A stretch of 64,000 nucleotides of DNA, from NCBI RefSeq assembly GCF_020510625.1, contig NZ_CP075191.1:844001-908000 (forward strand), in the 5' to 3' direction. Below, one piece after another: positions 1-8,617 of the stretch (its first letter is position 1; every line of letters begins with the position of its first letter). Both the position numbers and the translations under genes were made by a program. The notes under the pieces are model-generated. The model searched no databases. It saw only the letters and a list, made by a program, of their open reading frames with translations, and was not told the origin of the DNA. Source of the stretch: Ferribacterium limneticum. Lineage in GTDB: Bacteria; Pseudomonadota; Gammaproteobacteria; Burkholderiales; Rhodocyclaceae.

Positions 1-285
1 ACCTGGATTCCATTTCGTTCATCAGACCTTGCACAAGCGACCGCTGTGATCGAAGCCCTGTTCCGCCCTGGCAACCTGCAAATTCTGCCTGATCAGTTGC
101 TGCTATTGATATCGGCAGTTGGGGCATTGGTTTTTTTCCAGATACGTAACCGGGAGCGCTCCTTTTCGCAGGTCTTTCAGGCTTGGCCTCTTGCAGCACA
201 GTCAATCTGGCTGAGTGGCGCGGCACTTGGTCTATTCTTGTTTTCTGGCGGGGATAGTCGTGGCTTCATCTATTTCCAGTTCTAG
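1..285 (+). CDS. MBOAT-family O-acyltransferase, C-terminal fragment (AlgI-like)
   Basis: The frame is open from the first base of the window, so only the last 94 codons of a longer gene are visible. The first residues (WIPFRSSDLAQATAVIEALF) resemble the segment that precedes the last membrane helices of AlgI-like MBOAT acyltransferases. Two hydrophobic stretches follow (LLLLISAVGALVFF and IWLSGAALGLFLF), as expected for the family's C-terminus. Such proteins move acyl groups, usually acetyl, across the inner membrane onto exopolysaccharide. The next gene, an SGNH-like membrane protein, overlaps the end of this one and is a plausible partner. The assignment rests on a short tail, so the family is likely but the substrate is unknown. 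Confidence 0.6.
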   Translation, partial: TWIPFRSSDLAQATAVIEALFRPGNLQILPDQLLLLISAVGALVFFQIRNRERSFSQVFQAWPLAAQSIWLSGAALGLFLFSGGDSRGFIYFQF

Positions 286-1357
286 GCTGGCACCTCCACG
301 CTTGCGCTGGGGAGTTTTGCTGCTTTCGGTGTTATTGCCGATGCTTGCTTATGTCACTGCGAGTGAATATATCTTGAAGTCCAAGGGCTTCCCGGCGACA
401 TGGCGAGATTCGATGGAAAACTGGGTGTTTCATCGTGCCCGGGCGAGCGCACTCGGGGAGCGGGCATTGATCCTCGTCGGTGCCTCTCGTATTCAACTCG
501 GAATGGATTTGCCAAGCTTGCGGCGGATGACAGGCCTGGAACCGGTCATGCTGGCAATCGATGGCAGTTCTGTCGGGCCAATTTTGGCCGGCCTGGCCAA
601 GGATCCGGATATTCGTGGAACTGTGATCATCGATGTCATGCCGGCTCCCATCGTTTCACTTGGGGCAGAGGGGGGGGTAAGCCAGCAATATCAGTCAGCC
701 TATGAACGGCGAGAGTCGGACGCTGGTCTCGCCTCGCCATCTGAAGCGCTTGAAGCACGCTTGACGCAGGCGTTCAGAAGTCAATTGGCGAACTATTCCG
801 ACGCAGCTCGCCCGTGGGATGCACTACGCACGCGGTTGCTTGATTCCGATGCTACCCCCCAATATCTGCAGACCCTGCCGGATCGTTCCAGGGTTGCCGA
901 TTATGGCGTTGTCGAGATGCCGAAGTTTTATCTGCGTCGGGTGATGCGTCATCTCGGTGAGCCTTTAATGTTCGACGAGCGATTGTCCGATCTTGAACTG
1001 GAACGTTTACTTACCGGGTATATCCGCCAGTTGGGCCCGGTTGATGATGATGGGCTGTCGTTAAAGGGGCTGCGTGATTTTGAGGCGGCGGTTACAGCAA
1101 TACAATCGCGTGGTGGAAAAGTATTGTTGCTTACGATGCCGACCAGTGGATTGGTGTCTGAAATTGACGAAAGGCGCTATCCCCGCCACTTGTACTGGGA
1201 TCGTCTGGTTGCAGCCACGTCAGCTCAAACATTGCATTGGCTGGATCACCCGGAACTCTCCGGTTTTGATTGTCCGGACGGCTCTCACCTTGATCGACGG
1301 GATCGCGTGCGATTTACCGAAGCTGTCCTCAGAGTTGCTAGACTGGAGCGTCGATGA
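260..1357 (+). CDS. Membrane-anchored SGNH-hydrolase-like protein of a polysaccharide locus
   Basis: This 365-residue protein has one N-terminal membrane segment (WGVLLLSVLLPMLAYVTA) followed by a soluble, probably periplasmic, domain. Two motifs suggest an SGNH/GDSL-like acyl-transfer fold: LVGASRIQLGMDL, with a serine where block I places its nucleophile, and a late DGSHLD that could supply the Asp and His. Together with the upstream MBOAT protein it could finish acetyl transfer to polysaccharide, as AlgJ/AlgX-type partners do. I chose the GTG at 260, which has GGCGGGG just upstream. A GTG at 215 would overlap the previous gene by 71 bases. The stop overlaps the next start (ATGA). The catalytic role is inferred. 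Confidence 0.6.
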   Translation: MASSISSSRLAPPRLRWGVLLLSVLLPMLAYVTASEYILKSKGFPATWRDSMENWVFHRARASALGERALILVGASRIQLGMDLPSLRRMTGLEPVMLAIDGSSVGPILAGLAKDPDIRGTVIIDVMPAPIVSLGAEGGVSQQYQSAYERRESDAGLASPSEALEARLTQAFRSQLANYSDAARPWDALRTRLLDSDATPQYLQTLPDRSRVADYGVVEMPKFYLRRVMRHLGEPLMFDERLSDLELERLLTGYIRQLGPVDDDGLSLKGLRDFEAAVTAIQSRGGKVLLLTMPTSGLVSEIDERRYPRHLYWDRLVAATSAQTLHWLDHPELSGFDCPDGSHLDRRDRVRFTEAVLRVARLERR

Positions 1358-2475
1358 GACAAGTGTTGTTGACTGCTACATCTTATCCGGCGGATTCAGA
1401 CGATTGGCGCGGTCGTTTTATCTATGACATGGCGCAGTCGGTAGCCAGGCAGGACGGGGTTAATCTCGCCCTGTGGGCGCCTCCCGGCGAAATGCCAGAA
1501 GGCGTGCGGGCAGTTCTCCAGGATGGCGATGCGAATTGGCTGTCGGGGTTGCTCGAGCGAGGAGGGATTGCTCACTTGCTGCGTAATAAACCCCTGCATG
1601 GGATGCGTGATGCATTCACACTCTGTTTGCGGCTACGTCATGCCTATCAGCAGTTTGGTAGATTGCCTGGAGAGCGCGTGGCCCACGTGAACTGGTTGCA
1701 AAATGCCCTGCCGCTCAAGGGGCTCGATATTCCCGCCCTGATCACCGTGCTTGGCAGTGACCTGGCCCTCCTTCGCCTTCCGGGCATGGTGCCGATGTTG
1801 CGCTCGGTTCTGCGTGACAGACCCGCGATCCTGGCACCCAATGCGGGGTGGATGCAGTCTCCGCTAAAGGCGCATTTTGGTGACCTAGCCGAAATTCGCC
1901 CAATTCCATTCGGTGTGCATTCTCGCTGGTTCGACATTACACGTGCCGGGCCGGCAACGTGCAGCGGTGACTGGCTGGTTGTTTCTCGGGTGACTCGGGC
2001 AAAACTGGGGCATCTGCTCGACTGGGGGAAGGGTCTCTTCGGGACACATCGAAACCTTCATCTGCTTGGGCCTATGCAGGAGGCCATTGAATTGCCGTCA
2101 TGGATCCGCTATCACGGTGCGACCAACCCTGGTGCGTTGGCAACCGACTGGTTTCCCAGAGTGCAAGGGCTATTGACTTTAAGTACTCACGACGAGGGGC
2201 GGCCGCAGGTGATGATCGAGGCGATGGCCGCAGGCATGCCGGTAATTGCCTCCGATCTGCCTGCCCACAGAGATCTGGTGCAGCATGGTGAAAATGGACT
2301 TTTGGTGGCTGACCGGGAGAGCTTCCGTTTGGCCTTGGAGCATCTGGACAATCCCGAGACGAGCGGCGCCATGGGGCGGGCTGGTCGGAACTGGGTGGCC
2401 GCATGCATCGGGACATGGGATGATTGTGCCCGGCGCTATATTGGTGCCTATGACGATTTGTTGGGGCGCGCGTGA
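1354..2475 (+). CDS. Glycosyltransferase family 4 protein
   Basis: This is a 373-residue GT-B fold glycosyltransferase, a normal GT4 length. The C-terminal half carries the nucleotide-sugar signature STHDEGRPQVMIEAMAAG (about residues 277-293), with E283 and E290 forming the EX7E retaining-GT pattern. MPVIASDLPAHRDLV and GENGLLV follow, which are typical donor-site loops. It probably adds one sugar to a surface glycan on the cytoplasmic face of the membrane; donor and acceptor cannot be read from sequence. The ATG overlaps the upstream stop as ATGA, and the downstream epimerase begins with GTGA over its own stop, so the run is one coupled operon. Confidence 0.88.
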   Translation: MRQVLLTATSYPADSDDWRGRFIYDMAQSVARQDGVNLALWAPPGEMPEGVRAVLQDGDANWLSGLLERGGIAHLLRNKPLHGMRDAFTLCLRLRHAYQQFGRLPGERVAHVNWLQNALPLKGLDIPALITVLGSDLALLRLPGMVPMLRSVLRDRPAILAPNAGWMQSPLKAHFGDLAEIRPIPFGVHSRWFDITRAGPATCSGDWLVVSRVTRAKLGHLLDWGKGLFGTHRNLHLLGPMQEAIELPSWIRYHGATNPGALATDWFPRVQGLLTLSTHDEGRPQVMIEAMAAGMPVIASDLPAHRDLVQHGENGLLVADRESFRLALEHLDNPETSGAMGRAGRNWVAACIGTWDDCARRYIGAYDDLLGRA

Positions 2476-3374
2476 AATCAACAGGGGCGATTCTACTGGT
2501 CGGTGGGACTGGGTTTATCGGGCGCTCATTAGCTGCCCGCTTGGTCAAGCACGGGAAAGAGGTTCATGTGCTGTCGCGGAGTCTGGTTGGCGAATTACCT
2601 GCAGGCGTAGTTGCCCACCAGGGAGATCAGGGTGACCTTGATGTCGTGCTACCACTACTAGCTCGCTGCAAGGAAGTCTTTCATCTGGCGACGGCGACTA
2701 CGCCAGCCGATACAGTTTGGCAACCCGTCATGGAGGCAGAAGCCAGCCTGCTGCCGGCTCTGCGCTTCCTTGAGTATGCCCAACAGTTTCCGGAAAACCG
2801 GTACGTGTATGTTTCGACTGGAGGGGCACTCTATGGCGATGCCGAATTTGCTGCCGAGCAAATTCCGTTGGCCCCTATTTCCTACCATGGTGCTGGAAAA
2901 CTTGCACTGGAAAGCTTTTTTGGAGTCTTCGGCCAGCGCTATCCGGGGCGTTTGAGCATCCTGCGGCCATCCAACGTCTATGGCCCGGGACAGGGGCTGC
3001 GTCCTGGCTTTGGAGCGGTTCGAACCTTGTTGGAGCGGGCGAGGGATGATGATGCCGTTGTTGTGTATGGCGATGGTGCAGCGGTGCGCGATTACTTGTA
3101 TATCGACGATCTGGTGTCGGCCTGCCTATGCGCGTTGTCGGGGCCGGCTGGCACCTACAACATTGGGGCGGGGCGGGGAACTTCGCTGAGCAGCTTGTTG
3201 GCAGTGGTTGAGCGGGTGACTGGACGACATCTGAAAATTGAGCGTCAGCCCGCCCGTGCTTCGGATGTAAAGCGTATTGTCCTCGACATCAGATGTGCTG
3301 GCGAGCGCCTTGGCTGGGCGCCGGAGGTTGGTCTTGAAGGGGGCGTGCAACGGACTTGGGAGAGTCTCAGGTGA
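2472..3374 (+). CDS. NAD(P)-dependent sugar epimerase/dehydratase (SDR extended family)
   Basis: This 300-residue extended short-chain dehydrogenase shows the Rossmann motif GGTGFIG (residues 11-17), an active-site serine/threonine in YVSTGGALYG (S115/T116) and the catalytic pair Y138 and K142 in YHGAGK. The later segment RPSNVYGPGQ is typical of nucleotide-sugar epimerases. It likely makes or epimerises the NDP-sugar used by the flanking glycosyltransferases; UDP-glucose 4-epimerase-like chemistry is possible but not shown. The GTG start overlaps the GT4 stop (GTGA), and the same arrangement recurs at the 3' end with the GT2 gene. Confidence 0.85.
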   Translation: MKSTGAILLVGGTGFIGRSLAARLVKHGKEVHVLSRSLVGELPAGVVAHQGDQGDLDVVLPLLARCKEVFHLATATTPADTVWQPVMEAEASLLPALRFLEYAQQFPENRYVYVSTGGALYGDAEFAAEQIPLAPISYHGAGKLALESFFGVFGQRYPGRLSILRPSNVYGPGQGLRPGFGAVRTLLERARDDDAVVVYGDGAAVRDYLYIDDLVSACLCALSGPAGTYNIGAGRGTSLSSLLAVVERVTGRHLKIERQPARASDVKRIVLDIRCAGERLGWAPEVGLEGGVQRTWESLR

Positions 3375-4387
3375 CTGATGCTCCGCTGATTTCGGTCTGC
3401 ATTGCGAACTACAACGGTGCAGAAATAATTTCTGCTTGTATCGAGTCGGTCTTGGTGCAGGAGGGCAATTTCCCGGTCGAGATTCTGGTCCACGACGATG
3501 CCTCGACGGACGACTCAGCTGATATCGTTGCGCGCGACTATCCTGGCGTGCGTCTGATACGCAGCAAGACCAATGTCGGATTTTGCATCGCTAATAACCG
3601 GATGGTGGCCGAGGCACAAGGCGAGTTCATCCTTTTGCTCAACAATGATGCCGAACTTTTCCCCGACGCTTTGCGGATGCTATTGAGCGAGGCGAGATCG
3701 CAGGGTAAGCCGGCGATCCTGAGCCTACCTCAATATGATTACCACGGCGGCGAATTGATTGACCGCGGTTGTCTGCTTGACCCATTCTTCAACCCAGTGC
3801 CGAATCTCGACCCGAAGCGGCAAGACGTGGCCATGGTCATAGGTGCGTGCCTCTGGATACCCAAAAAACTTTGGGATGAATTGGACGGCTTTCCAGAGTG
3901 GTTCGGTTCGATTGCTGAGGATATGTATTTGTGTTGCAGGGCAAGACTGGCTAATTATGCAGTATGTGCGTTGAACGAGTCAGGATACAGGCATCGAGTA
4001 GGGCAGAGTTTTGGAGGAGGGAAAGCTTGTGGTTCTAAACTCTCAACTACGTTCAGGCGACGGGCTTTGTCGGAACGCAATAAGACCTTCGTGTTGGCAA
4101 TGACTTATCCTGCACCATTCATGCAGATCATATTGCCTGTGCATTTGTTCCTGTTATGCTTGGAAGGTGTTTGCCTATCCATGCTTAAATTCCGTATGGA
4201 TTTCTTGAGAAAGATATATCTACCAGTATTTGCTGATGTTTGGTCAAAACGAAAGACTCTACTGGTGACTCGTGCCGAAATGATTAATGAGCGTCGTGCG
4301 GTCCCCGATGACTTTTTTGAATGCTTCGATCTGATTCCATACAAATTAACCATGCTCATGCGCCATGGATTTCCTGAAGTAAAGTGA
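3371..4387 (+). CDS. Glycosyltransferase family 2 protein
   Basis: This is a 338-residue GT-A fold inverting glycosyltransferase. It opens with ISVCIANYNGAEII, has DDASTDDS (about 42-49) for the nucleotide-sugar, and LLLNNDAEL (about 88-96) in the DXD position. A hydrophobic C-terminal segment near residues 245-270 may tether it to the membrane. I set the start at GTG 3371, because GTGA then overlaps the epimerase stop exactly as in the preceding junction; an upstream TTG at 3356 lacks this logic. Base composition turns AT-rich in the last third, where the AT-rich part of the locus begins. It is the last plus-strand gene and converges on the WbsX-like gene 30 bases away. Confidence 0.87.
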   Translation: MTDAPLISVCIANYNGAEIISACIESVLVQEGNFPVEILVHDDASTDDSADIVARDYPGVRLIRSKTNVGFCIANNRMVAEAQGEFILLLNNDAELFPDALRMLLSEARSQGKPAILSLPQYDYHGGELIDRGCLLDPFFNPVPNLDPKRQDVAMVIGACLWIPKKLWDELDGFPEWFGSIAEDMYLCCRARLANYAVCALNESGYRHRVGQSFGGGKACGSKLSTTFRRRALSERNKTFVLAMTYPAPFMQIILPVHLFLLCLEGVCLSMLKFRMDFLRKIYLPVFADVWSKRKTLLVTRAEMINERRAVPDDFFECFDLIPYKLTMLMRHGFPEVK

Positions 4388-4417
4388 ATTAAACCAGTTT
4401 TCAGTAATTGCTACGCT

Positions 4418-5668
4418 TTATATCCAGAAGAGAATTTTCTTCAGAAAGCGTTTCAATCTGGGGGCTCGTTTGAGTGCGCTAGCTGTTTTTTCAATAATAC
4501 GTTGCTGCAGCAGAAGAAGATGCCGTAAGGTAAGTGCGTGTAATTCGTTAAAAAACGGCATGTGATCTCGTTTTGCGGTTTCTGGGATAGAGGTATCCAC
4601 AAATCCATTCTGCGTTGTCAGGCCATTTTTTGCCCTTAACGTAGCTTCTAGAAATTGTCGCCCGTATTTACGATCGGGCTCCAGATGACAACCCTCTGCC
4701 CATTCGTTCCAAGCGTTGATGAAAATCAATCGCTCACCTTCTGGGTGGTCTTCTTGCGTGCGCTTTATGGCAGATGCAAGCCAGTATTCGTAATTGGAAG
4801 GTGTGCCATTTAAAACCATGGTGGCTCTGTTTGAAGTGCGAGCCGTATTATCCCAAGAGGGAAAGACACCCCGAAAGACGTTTGGTGCTTCGTATTTACG
4901 TTCCAGATAAGTTTTTGCTACTTCATGATAATGAAAAATGCGCCCGCTAAATGGCTTATGAAGTCTTATCTGTTCATGCACGCTTTTTACCGGCACATTA
5001 TGAGGAGGAAATTCGACCCCACTGTCGAAACCCAGATCACGGTAGTTTTGATTGCCGTGAGTTAGTGCCGCGCAGAGATGTATTTTACCTATTCCTGATT
5101 TTTCGCAGTATTCGCGCCATCTGCGGGTGGTTTCTGTAGGCCTTGGCAATTGCTGCGGAAAATAGACAATGAGCAGGGGGGCGCCATCGACCCGAATATA
5201 TCTATGGTCGGCAAGGTAAGGAGAAATCTCGTGGATGAAGTTAATGTCGTCATCTGGAAGATAGCGCTGGGACATCAGGATTTGATGTTCAGCACCATCC
5301 CAACGACGAGTCCAGTTTTCGTTAGCCCAGCAGAGGCAAAATGGAAAATCGCTTTCAGGGTCGGCTAACATATCGTCTAGTGGCTGGCTCAACAGGCGGG
5401 TGCCAGAGAACCAATAATAATGATAGCAAAAGCCATCAATTCCATATTCTTTGGCTAGACGAATCTGTTCACTGCGGGTCTCTCGCACCCGCAGATCGTA
5501 GAAACCTAGATCGGTTGGAAGATGCGGTTGATAGTGACCGTCAAAGAGAGGGGAGGCTTTAGTGACATTCGTCCATTCAGTAAAACCTTTACCCCACCAT
5601 AGATCATTTTCGGCTATTGGATGGAATTGGGGTAAGAAGAATGCAACTAGGCGTGGTGGAGCACCCAT
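4418..5668 (-). CDS. WbsX-like glycosyltransferase / GH99-like protein
   Basis: This 416-residue protein has the hallmarks of the WbsX family (glycosyl hydrolase family 99-like fold found in O-antigen and capsule loci). Visible motifs are FFLPQFHPI near the N-terminus, GKGFTEWTNV, GIDGFCYHYYWF, WANENWTRRWDG and, near the C-terminus, INAWNEWAEGCHLEPD. Full length and the intact EW and NEW motifs argue for a functional protein acting on surface glycan, though the exact reaction of this family is poorly defined. It is the last gene of the minus-strand polysaccharide run and is separated from the upstream methyltransferase by 143 bases in which I see no gene. Confidence 0.85.
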   Translation of the reverse strand: MGAPPRLVAFFLPQFHPIAENDLWWGKGFTEWTNVTKASPLFDGHYQPHLPTDLGFYDLRVRETRSEQIRLAKEYGIDGFCYHYYWFSGTRLLSQPLDDMLADPESDFPFCLCWANENWTRRWDGAEHQILMSQRYLPDDDINFIHEISPYLADHRYIRVDGAPLLIVYFPQQLPRPTETTRRWREYCEKSGIGKIHLCAALTHGNQNYRDLGFDSGVEFPPHNVPVKSVHEQIRLHKPFSGRIFHYHEVAKTYLERKYEAPNVFRGVFPSWDNTARTSNRATMVLNGTPSNYEYWLASAIKRTQEDHPEGERLIFINAWNEWAEGCHLEPDRKYGRQFLEATLRAKNGLTTQNGFVDTSIPETAKRDHMPFFNELHALTLRHLLLLQQRIIEKTASALKRAPRLKRFLKKILFWI

Positions 5669-5811
5669 TAAAAGGCAACCTCAATAATAGTACTCATGTA
5701 TTGGATGTGTCTGCTGAGTAATTTCAACTTGGAACGCAAAACCCTTGGCGGCGGGTGGCTTCATGCGGAATAAATCGCTCTTCTCTGATAACGAAAAACT
5801 CTCGCTTCAGT

Positions 5812-6426
5812 CTAATTTTTGCATACAAACGCAACATGCCGTGTATCTGGCCACGGGTTGAATTGCTCAGGGTAATGAATGATCTTGACATCACTGAAAA
5901 CTCTATTCAGTCGTTGGCCTTGTTGCTCCAACCCAGGGTATCTCCCGCAGTAATCCTGCTTTAGGCTGGGCGAATAGCCGCTAACTGTTTTTTCTTCTCC
6001 GCTGGATACTTGGTTCTTAACTATTAATGTGCCATTGCGACTGAGAAGTTTCACAGCTTTTTGGTAAGTCTGGGTTTCCTCTTTTTCGGTCAGGTGAGTT
6101 ACGACACCGAATATGAGAATAAGGTCATACCGCTCAGTATCATCAAATTCAAGCACGTCGCAGCATAATTTCCGGATATTCGGAGCAATAGGCGCGAGCT
6201 TCAGAAAATCCGGATATTTGTCGACGAGAGTCAACTTGCCATTGGTAGGTAGCAGGCTGCAGGAAAGTTCACCGGGGCCACTGCCTAGATCCAATATTTG
6301 GGCGTTAGGGGGGGCGTGCTCAGAAATCCAGCTGAGTTCGTAGCCTAGCAAATTTTCGTCGGTCCAACGGCCTTTGCCCTCAGCGGAGCGTTTTTTCCAG
6401 AAAATATCTATGATGTTCTTATCCAT
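5812..6426 (-). CDS. Class I SAM-dependent methyltransferase
   Basis: This 204-residue protein has SAM-binding motif I ILDLGSGPGE (residues 44-53), an acidic residue after the next strand (LVDKYPD) and YDLILIFGVVTHL as the motif IV/V region, typical of class I methyltransferases. Its start overlaps the end of the nucleotidyltransferase by 8 bases, so it belongs to the Wzm/Wzt operon. In loci where Wzt has a C-terminal carbohydrate-binding domain, a methyl cap on the non-reducing end can be the export signal; this enzyme is one candidate for such capping, but a role on a small precursor is equally possible. The gene is AT-rich relative to the rest of the window. Confidence 0.8.
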   Translation of the reverse strand: MDKNIIDIFWKKRSAEGKGRWTDENLLGYELSWISEHAPPNAQILDLGSGPGELSCSLLPTNGKLTLVDKYPDFLKLAPIAPNIRKLCCDVLEFDDTERYDLILIFGVVTHLTEKEETQTYQKAVKLLSRNGTLIVKNQVSSGEEKTVSGYSPSLKQDYCGRYPGLEQQGQRLNRVFSDVKIIHYPEQFNPWPDTRHVAFVCKN

Positions 6427-7111
6427 GCAAGTCTCCTTCCTTTATAAGAGTGGCGATCCATTTCTCCATTTGAGGTAATTCGTCCGGAAAGTCGATTTCG
6501 CTACAGCGTACGTGGAGAGTTTGACACGGCAATAGAGGGGTAATCATTTGGAATACATGCCCTTCGGAATCAAGGGCTAGTGCCGCCGGATCGAAGAGGA
6601 CAAGCCCCGTCCACTCGTAGCATCGTGTTGGATCAGTTGCCTGTTTTTGGTAAAGAAATTGAATGGCGTTTTCTTTTCCACTGCTTGGGTCACGTTCGAC
6701 CTCAACCAACACAGGGGCATTGCTTTGGATAGGACTGAGTCCGATGCAGGGGCGTGGAGCCGACAAGAGGCATGCGAGGTCATCGGGATGTACCAGCATG
6801 TCGCCATCGAGAGATAGCACTGGTCCGGTAGAACTTCGGGCGGCAAGGCACAGGCTTGAGGCGGTTCCTGTAGATGCGTATTTTTCGTTGAAGATAAACT
6901 TTGCATCGGGGCGGCGGGATACTACTGCCCGCTTAACCTCTTCGGCTTGAAAGCCGATGACGACCACGAGGTTGTCAACCTGTTCCAATGTTTGCAATTG
7001 CCAATGGATTAGCGGTTGACCAAGGAAATGTACTAGGCATTTTGGGCAAGAATGCCCAAGGCGGGTTCCGCGCCCTGCTGCGTTAATGACGACGGTAGGT
7101 TTTGACTTCAT
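6419..7111 (-). CDS. NTP-transferase-domain nucleotidyltransferase (LicC/sugar-nucleotidyltransferase-like)
   Basis: This 230-residue protein starts with the nucleotidyltransferase signature INAAGRGTRLG (residues 9-19) and a following lysine in CPKCLVHF (K25). The metal-binding DGD is in LSLDGDML (about 102-104). FNEKYASTGTASSL resembles the substrate loop of LicC-like cytidylyltransferases, so an activated phospho-alcohol or sugar nucleotide is a plausible product. The start overlaps the upstream stop (ATGA) and its own stop runs into the methyltransferase start. Its position in an ABC-exported glycan locus suggests it makes a decoration precursor; the nucleotide and substrate cannot be told from sequence. 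Confidence 0.8.
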   Translation of the reverse strand: MKSKPTVVINAAGRGTRLGHSCPKCLVHFLGQPLIHWQLQTLEQVDNLVVVIGFQAEEVKRAVVSRRPDAKFIFNEKYASTGTASSLCLAARSSTGPVLSLDGDMLVHPDDLACLLSAPRPCIGLSPIQSNAPVLVEVERDPSSGKENAIQFLYQKQATDPTRCYEWTGLVLFDPAALALDSEGHVFQMITPLLPCQTLHVRCSEIDFPDELPQMEKWIATLIKEGDLHG

Positions 7112-7992
7112 GGTCGGTTAGAACGATCAAGATGGCTTCGAATGGCTTGGATCAATAGTTTGATATCGAAAGGCTTCTTTCGCCTGCCTCTGGGAGGTCG
7201 AGGAGGAAGGGTCGAGGCGTACGGTGCAACGATGTGTGCGGGTATGCCAAGATAGGCGGCTTCTGAGAGTACTGACCCGGGGGCATTCGAAAATACTTGC
7301 GCCGCATGGTCAATAACCTGTGTTGATGGGGTGTTTGCAGGTATTACCTTTGCCCCAGCCTGCTCAAGAGTTATTTCGATATCGCTAACACCGGGCCAGC
7401 TAGGCAGTTTGAATGGCACTTCGTGCTTGAGTGCCACTGCATATTTTTCTAGCAAATAAGGCACTCCTCCGCGATGCATCAGGTCGATCACTTGATTTAC
7501 GAAAAATACGCCATTTGCAGCGACGGTATTTTTGTGGACGAATTCATCTGAGTTGCCGTCGATATACTTGGCCCAGCCGGTATATAGAGGCTGACACAAA
7601 AGAGAAAGGCCAGGATTGAACTCATATGGAGAGCAATAGAAATCGAAAAGCTGCAAATAACCGATCTCGTCCGCAATAATAGGCTGTTCGAGGTCGTGTG
7701 GAACAAAGACGGAGCAGCAGACATTCAACAAACGCAGGCACTCCATAGGGGATAGATAGCTGTTGCCTGAGGGGCTTTGCCCAAGGCCTTGTCTGAATAT
7801 CCTGCCAGTTCGTGCTGGATGCTGAGAAGTGATCAAGACAATCTTCGTGTCACCCAGGTTTGGCATCGCTGTAACACTAAAGTCGACTTCGACGACGTTC
7901 TCCCCCGCATCACGCAAAAATCGAGCAATACCGCCTAGAGAATATTCACTGGCGAAGCCGAGCAATAGGAATACAGGGCGTGACATATTCAT
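7108..7992 (-). CDS. Unrecognised protein of the polysaccharide locus, weakly GT-B-like
   Basis: I do not recognise this 294-residue protein. It opens with a Rossmann-like strand and glycine loop (VFLLLGFASEYSLGGIARFL). The C-terminal third (DIEITLEQAGAKVI, then SNAPGSVLSEAAYLGIPAHI) resembles the donor-binding half of GT-B enzymes, where a protein asks whether an upstream activity is switched on and reads a nucleotide-linked donor. A role as glycosyl- or polyol-phosphate transferase is therefore possible but unproven. The start at 7992 gives an ATGA overlap with the upstream gene; a longer start at 8025 would run 37 bases into it. The stop overlaps the nucleotidyltransferase start. The gene is AT-rich compared with flanking housekeeping genes. 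Confidence 0.7.
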   Translation of the reverse strand: MNMSRPVFLLLGFASEYSLGGIARFLRDAGENVVEVDFSVTAMPNLGDTKIVLITSQHPARTGRIFRQGLGQSPSGNSYLSPMECLRLLNVCCSVFVPHDLEQPIIADEIGYLQLFDFYCSPYEFNPGLSLLCQPLYTGWAKYIDGNSDEFVHKNTVAANGVFFVNQVIDLMHRGGVPYLLEKYAVALKHEVPFKLPSWPGVSDIEITLEQAGAKVIPANTPSTQVIDHAAQVFSNAPGSVLSEAAYLGIPAHIVAPYASTLPPRPPRGRRKKPFDIKLLIQAIRSHLDRSNRP

Positions 7993-8615
7993 TGCTGTGT
8001 TGGGTAGCGGTTGGCAACTAGCCATCGGGTAGCCATATCCGGTTCCACCACTGGATTGAGCATTATGGGAAGCGAACTTACAGGCATCGGGTTAGATACG
8101 CCGCTTATGGAAGCACTCTCTGACAGTCTTTCATAGGTCAACATCAATACTTCCGGAAAACCAAGTTGATGCAAGATCTGGCGAATGCGCCCTTCGGGCA
8201 AATAATCTCCCCGGAACGGGAGGACGACGGAGCTGTGCACAGGAACCAATAGCGTAGGTAGTTCTCGTATCAATCTGATGAAGTGGTATTCATCGAGAAA
8301 GGTAAGGCAGTTGCTGGCCAATTCGGATTCACTTTTGATTGGAGGGAGGAGGCAGCGAGATCCATCAATAATTCCCGATAATTCGCTGCTGCAATAACCA
8401 ACGAAAACAAGTTGTTTCTGTTCTCGGAGAAAAGCCAGCGGCAGTTGCTGCATATGTTCGATTTCGTTCTTCAGCACCAATGGCAGGATGGCGGATTCTG
8501 AAGCGCGCCTCATCTCGGCTAACTCTTGCCTGATATGTGGGAGTAATTCGGCACCGATACGGCGCACTAAAGGCCGGCATAGCGTATTCATCAGCTTGCT
8601 GATCCAAAGAGCCAT
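7989..8615 (-). CDS. Unrecognised 208-aa protein encoded directly after Wzt
   Basis: I cannot assign this protein to a family. It begins with a basic, helix-prone stretch (about residues 1-60, rich in Arg, Glu and Leu) that could form a coiled coil. A mixed alpha/beta region follows, containing LVFVGYCSSELSGIIDG, and then VPVHSSVVLPFRGDYLPEGRIRQIL. There is no signal peptide and no convincing membrane helix, so it is probably cytoplasmic. It starts 2 bases after the Wzt stop and its own stop overlaps the next start as ATGA, so it is made with the exporter. An adaptor, chain-length or capping-complex role is a guess from position only. Confidence 0.68.
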   Translation of the reverse strand: MALWISKLMNTLCRPLVRRIGAELLPHIRQELAEMRRASESAILPLVLKNEIEHMQQLPLAFLREQKQLVFVGYCSSELSGIIDGSRCLLPPIKSESELASNCLTFLDEYHFIRLIRELPTLLVPVHSSVVLPFRGDYLPEGRIRQILHQLGFPEVLMLTYERLSESASISGVSNPMPVSSLPIMLNPVVEPDMATRWLVANRYPTQQ

Positions 8616-8617
8616 GG

